Shown here: positions 60,889 through 64,000 of the stretch, in pieces
Position numbering within the stretch: position 1 is the stretch's first letter
Layout: every line of letters begins with the position of its first letter
Made by a program: the position numbers and the translations under genes
Notes under the pieces: generated by a model
Seen by the model: only the letters and a program-made list of their open reading frames with translations
What the model was told of the DNA's origin: nothing
The model's database searches: none
Origin: Klebsiella sp. BIGb0138
GTDB taxonomy: Bacteria > Pseudomonadota > Gammaproteobacteria > Enterobacterales > Enterobacteriaceae
NCBI RefSeq assembly: GCF_004342285.1
Contig: NZ_SMCV01000001.1
Coordinates: forward strand, 310,001 to 374,000
Reading direction: 5' to 3'
DNA length: 64,000 bases

Positions 60889-61905
60889 ATGAAAATCACC
60901 CGTTCTGATTTATTAGCAGTGCCGACAAAAAATAACACCGGCAGCCCGACGCGGCCGCCGTTAACCGGGCGTGAAAAAATTACGCGCTATTTACCCATTC
61001 TGACCCTGGTGGTATTAGTCGCCTTAGTCAGCCTGTATAACCCGGATTTTCTTAAACCCGACAATATATTCCAGCTGCTGCAGGATGCGTCGACGCTGTT
61101 TATTATGGCCATTGGCATGACCTTTGTGATTTATATCGGCGGCATCGATTTATCCGCCCAGTCGATTGCCAGTATGTCGACGGTGGTGCTGGTCATTCTG
61201 TTGTCGCAAATTGGCGCGCTGGCGATTCCGCTCACCCTGCTCGTCGGCGCGCTGTTCGGCACGATCTCCGGCTGGGTACATACCCGTTTCAAAATATCGT
61301 CATTCATTACCACGCTCGCCGTCGGGGGCATTGCCTATGCCACCGGGCAGGTGATATCCGGACAACGCGCGTTTTATATCCCAGCCGATATTCGCAGCCA
61401 GACGGTTGGCTGGATGACCACCACCGTCTTTACGCTGCCGATGGAAATTATTATCGCGGCGGTACTGCTGCTGGTAGCCCTGTTGATGGAAAGACGCACC
61501 GCGCTGGGGCGCCACATGAAGGCGATTGGCGCCGGTGAATCCGCAGCGCTCGCCAGCGGGGTGAAGGTCGTCAAGGTGAAGATTATCACTTTCGCCATTG
61601 CCGGGGCGTTCTCCGCGGCCGCCGGGGTGCTGCTGGCGACCCGTCTTTCCGGCGCATCGCCGACGATGGCCGACCAGTTTCTGCTGCCGGCCATCGTTGC
61701 GGTGCTGTTAGGCGGAACCCCGCTGACCGGCGGCGTGGGCGGCGTATTGAGCACGCTTATCGGCACCCTCATCGTGGCCGTTATTCGTACCAGTATGACC
61801 TACCTGAACGTCGAAGCGCAGGCACAGCAGATCTTCTTCGGCGTGCTGATGATTGTGGCGATCGCGATGACTATCGATCGCGCCAAAATTTCTACGGTAA
61901 AATAA
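60889..61905 (+). CDS. Sugar ABC transporter permease (RbsC-like, partner)
   Basis: About 338 residues from the ATG at 60889, 19 bp after the ATPase stop; the longer frame from 60820 runs through the ATPase end. A polar N-terminal stretch of about 35 residues precedes the first helix. Family landmarks are FIMAIGMTFVIYIGGIDLSAQSIASM, ALGRHMKAIGAGESAALASGVKVVKVK and LLGGTPLTGGVGGVLSTLIGTLI (motifs GGIDLS, GGTPLTGG). Confidence 0.92.
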   Translation: MKITRSDLLAVPTKNNTGSPTRPPLTGREKITRYLPILTLVVLVALVSLYNPDFLKPDNIFQLLQDASTLFIMAIGMTFVIYIGGIDLSAQSIASMSTVVLVILLSQIGALAIPLTLLVGALFGTISGWVHTRFKISSFITTLAVGGIAYATGQVISGQRAFYIPADIRSQTVGWMTTTVFTLPMEIIIAAVLLLVALLMERRTALGRHMKAIGAGESAALASGVKVVKVKIITFAIAGAFSAAAGVLLATRLSGASPTMADQFLLPAIVAVLLGGTPLTGGVGGVLSTLIGTLIVAVIRTSMTYLNVEAQAQQIFFGVLMIVAIAMTIDRAKISTVK

Positions 61906-61917
61906 CCGGAGCCGACA

Positions 61918-62961
61918 ATGATCCCTCAATTAATGAAGGCCGCGGTGCTGACGGCGCCTAAAACGTTCGCAATACGCCAGGTCCCGGTCCCCGCCTACGG
62001 CGACGACGAGGTACTGATTCGCGTCACCCGATGTTCAATCTGCGGAACGGATATCCATATCTATAATGGCCATTACTCCCAGGATAAGCTGCCGCTAATT
62101 CCCGGCCACGAGTTCAGCGGGGAAATTGTTGCCGTTGGCCGCCAGGTCTCGACGCTGACGCCGGGGCAGCGGGTGGTCGCCGACATCAATATCGGCTGCG
62201 GCCACTGCTACTATTGCCGGCGGAACGAACTGCTGAACTGCCCGGAGATCCGCCAGCTCGGCATTCATACCCACGGCGCGTTCGCGCAGTACGTGGCGAT
62301 TCCGGCCCGCCTGGTGATTCCGCTCGGCGACGCGATTGCGGATAGCGTAGCCTGCCTGGCCGAACCGTTCTCCTGCGTGGTGCGCGCCAGTAAAAAAATT
62401 GGCCTCAGCGTCGCTGAATCCGTCGTGGTGATTGGCGCAGGCCCGGTTGGCAACATGCATATTCAGATGGCGCGTTTGCTCGGCGCCGCGCCGATTATTG
62501 CCGTAGAGCTGAATCCGCAGCGGGCCGAACTCGCCAGACAGTGCGGAGCGGACAGCGTCATCACCGACCCCGAAGGCGCGCTGGAGCAGATCAAGGCGCT
62601 CACGGAGGGACGCGGCGCCGACGTGGTGATAGAAAGCGTTGGTCATCCTGCGCTGTATAAACAGGCGCTGACGTTTATGCGCCCCGGCGGACGGCTGCTG
62701 GCCTTTGGCTTAACCGATGCGGAAACCGAGATAGCCATTAAACCGCTGGAGATAATTTTAAAGGAGCAAAGGATTCAGGGCAGCGTGGCCGGGATGGGAG
62801 AAGATATGCACCAGGCGCTGCATCTGCTGAGTCATCAACGTTTTATTACCGCTCCTTTCTGCGAGTCCGTCCACCCGCTGGAGGATATTCAGCAGGTTTT
62901 CTCCACTCTGCTCGCTCATCCGCAGCATCTGAAAATTCAGCTGCGTATTGCCGAGGAGTGA
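61918..62961 (+). CDS. Zinc-dependent medium-chain alcohol dehydrogenase
   Basis: A 347-residue MDR dehydrogenase of the sorbitol/threonine dehydrogenase type. Catalytic zinc ligands are Cys42 and His64-Glu65 (CSICGTDIH, IPGHEFSGEI). Structural zinc cysteines are at 94, 97, 100 and 108 (CGHCYYCRRNELLNC). The Rossmann motif is VIGAGPVGNMHIQMA. It should oxidise a polyol or sugar acid with NAD. It follows the second permease by 12 bp, so it is probably part of the ABC operon. Ends at the bidirectional terminator 62994-63024. Confidence 0.93.
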   Translation: MIPQLMKAAVLTAPKTFAIRQVPVPAYGDDEVLIRVTRCSICGTDIHIYNGHYSQDKLPLIPGHEFSGEIVAVGRQVSTLTPGQRVVADINIGCGHCYYCRRNELLNCPEIRQLGIHTHGAFAQYVAIPARLVIPLGDAIADSVACLAEPFSCVVRASKKIGLSVAESVVVIGAGPVGNMHIQMARLLGAAPIIAVELNPQRAELARQCGADSVITDPEGALEQIKALTEGRGADVVIESVGHPALYKQALTFMRPGGRLLAFGLTDAETEIAIKPLEIILKEQRIQGSVAGMGEDMHQALHLLSHQRFITAPFCESVHPLEDIQQVFSTLLAHPQHLKIQLRIAEE

Positions 62962-62993
62962 GATTTTAGCCGCGCGGATAAGACGGCAGAATA

Positions 62994-63024
62994 AAAAAAG
63001 GTGCTCCTGATGAGCACCTTTTTT
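62994..63024. terminator. Bidirectional rho-independent terminator
   Basis: A run of six A, GGTGCTC, loop CTGAT, GAGCACC and six T form a symmetric 13-bp stem between two convergent genes, suited to ending transcripts from both sides. Confidence 0.93.
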
Positions 63025-63039
63025 ACTTTCCCGCGTCAC

Positions 63040-64000
63040 TCAGGCTTTGCGGTCGGCCGGCGTCGGCGCCCCTTCATCCAGCAGCCCCTGTTGTTGCAGC
63101 GTACGCCAGAACTCATCCGGAATCGGGGCGGCGATCCACTCCAGACAGTTCTCCAGCTGCGCCACCGTGCGGGTGCCGGGAATAATCGTCGGCACCGCCG
63201 GATGAGCCAGGACAAACTGTAGCGCAGCCGCCGGCAGACTGACGTGATAATCGCGGCAGACGTTTTCAATTTTGCCGACCTTTTGCAGAATCGCCTGGCT
63301 GGCCGGGCCGTAGTTATATTTCGCGTTCTCAACCGCCCCGGTCGCCAGAATCCCGCTGTTGAATCCCCCGCCGATCACCACCGCCGCATTGCGCTCTTCG
63401 CACAGCGGCAGGAACGCTTTTAACGCCTCCTGTTCCAGCAGCGTATAGCGCCCGGCCAGCAGGAAGCAGTCAAAGTCGGCTTCCTGCAACGCCGCATGGC
63501 ACACCTGCCATTCATTGACGCCCATCCCTACCGCTTTAATCACGCCTTCATCGCGCAGCTGCGCCAGCGCGCGCCACGCGCCGTCCATCGCCTGGCGAAA
63601 GTAGTGCGGCTGCTGCTCCCCGTGGGTATAAAAATCGCAATCGTGAATAAACGCGATATCGATATGTTCCAGCGCCATACGCTGCAGACTGTCTTCGATC
63701 GAGCGCATGGTTGCCGAATAGGAGTAGTCAAAGATCGCCTCAAACGGCAGCGGATTAACCCATACCCCGGAATCAATTTCACTGCGTTTTTTCGGCTTCA
63801 ACAGGCGACCGACCTTGGTGGACAACACATACTCATCGCGCGGATACCAGCGCAAACCGTGGCCGACCCGCGCTTCGCTCAGGCCATGGCCATACATCGG
63901 CGCGGTATCAAAATAGCGCAGACCGCTGTCCCACGCCTGGCGGATCATGTTCTCCGATTCTTGTTCACTGATGGGGCGAAAAATATTGCCGATTGGCGCG
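63040..64000 (-). CDS. Aldo/keto reductase, D-threo-aldose 1-dehydrogenase type (5' end outside window)
   Basis: The frame is open to the window edge; upstream of the first Met at 63948 it reads APIGNIFRPISEQESEN, the expected N-terminal segment, so the true start is outside. About 320 residues are visible. Landmarks are GLRYFDTAPMYGHGLSEARVG (Asp, Tyr), VLSTKVGRLLKP (Lys), IAFIHDCDF (His), GMGVNEW, VVIGGGFNSGILATG and VPTIIPGTRTVAQL. Such enzymes oxidise L-fucose, D-arabinose or related sugars to lactones or act on pyridoxal. Convergent with the ABC-ADH operon and likely part of the same sugar pathway. Confidence 0.9.
   Translation of the reverse strand, partial: APIGNIFRPISEQESENMIRQAWDSGLRYFDTAPMYGHGLSEARVGHGLRWYPRDEYVLSTKVGRLLKPKKRSEIDSGVWVNPLPFEAIFDYSYSATMRSIEDSLQRMALEHIDIAFIHDCDFYTHGEQQPHYFRQAMDGAWRALAQLRDEGVIKAVGMGVNEWQVCHAALQEADFDCFLLAGRYTLLEQEALKAFLPLCEERNAAVVIGGGFNSGILATGAVENAKYNYGPASQAILQKVGKIENVCRDYHVSLPAAALQFVLAHPAVPTIIPGTRTVAQLENCLEWIAAPIPDEFWRTLQQQGLLDEGAPTPADRKA

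Noticed and set aside
1..64000. CRISPR arrays, rRNA genes, prophage or defence islands
   Set aside because: No regularly spaced repeats, rRNA-like sequence, phage structural genes or recognisable defence genes were seen.

Overview
The window is chromosomal DNA of an enteric gammaproteobacterium, most likely Klebsiella/Raoultella or a close relative. The evidence is an amn gene, a yeeO-type MATE exporter between two tRNA-Asn genes as in Escherichia coli, a Nac-like LysR regulator close by, Fur-box-like sites, enteric-style Shine-Dalgarno sequences, and dense GC-rich coding. The genus is an inference. No rRNA, CRISPR array, prophage or complete transposon was seen. Genes at both edges are cut off.

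Layout. 1-1.6 kb: end-truncated PQQ-type sorbosone/glucose dehydrogenase lipoprotein with a DUF2231 membrane partner. 1.7-8.4 kb: a sulfonate/taurine-type ABC transporter operon that also carries an AprAB-like pair (FAD flavoprotein plus two-cluster ferredoxin), followed by a luciferase-like monooxygenase; probably acquisition of sulfur or carbon from an unknown organic compound. 8.7-10.05 kb: a small lipoprotein, a cysteine-rich exported peptide and a broken IS200/IS605 transposase. 10.06-16.8 kb: a chaperone-usher fimbrial locus with two paralogous pilins and a LuxR-like regulator. 16.8-18.07 kb: AT-rich gene-free DNA. 18.07-24.85 kb: an iron-uptake locus (FecI-type sigma factor, FecR-type sensor, transducing TonB receptor, FhuD-like and FhuB-like proteins) without its own ATPase. 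25-33.7 kb: VOC protein, nucleoside-recognition protein, alpha/beta hydrolase, amn, HAD phosphatase, MerR regulator with divergent haloperoxidase-like hydrolase, NmrA-like protein. 33.8-35.8 kb: yeeO between two tRNA-Asn genes in a 127-bp inverted repeat.

36.2-50.4 kb is a nitrogen/lactam island: polar amino acid ABC transporter, SDR, a biotinyl-like protein without the biotin lysine, Nac-like regulator, aminotransferase, pxpABC with a solute-binding protein, an EamA transporter, a Glu/Leu-type dehydrogenase and an extra accBC pair. The Pxp and Acc parts together resemble a urea carboxylase split into subunits. A plausible route is 5-oxoproline or a related cyclic amide to glutamate and then ammonium plus 2-oxoglutarate.

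50.8-64 kb starts with an IroE-like siderophore esterase under a Fur box. It continues with a sugar or sugar-acid island: GPH-type symporter, glycerate kinase, two aldo/keto reductases, an SDR, a ribose-type ABC transporter with a Tat signal on its binding protein, and a zinc alcohol dehydrogenase. Three promoters in this island carry the same 20-bp imperfect palindrome, each about 61 bp before its start codon. The only candidate local regulator is a decayed IclR-type gene. This regulon is the strongest new signal in the window.
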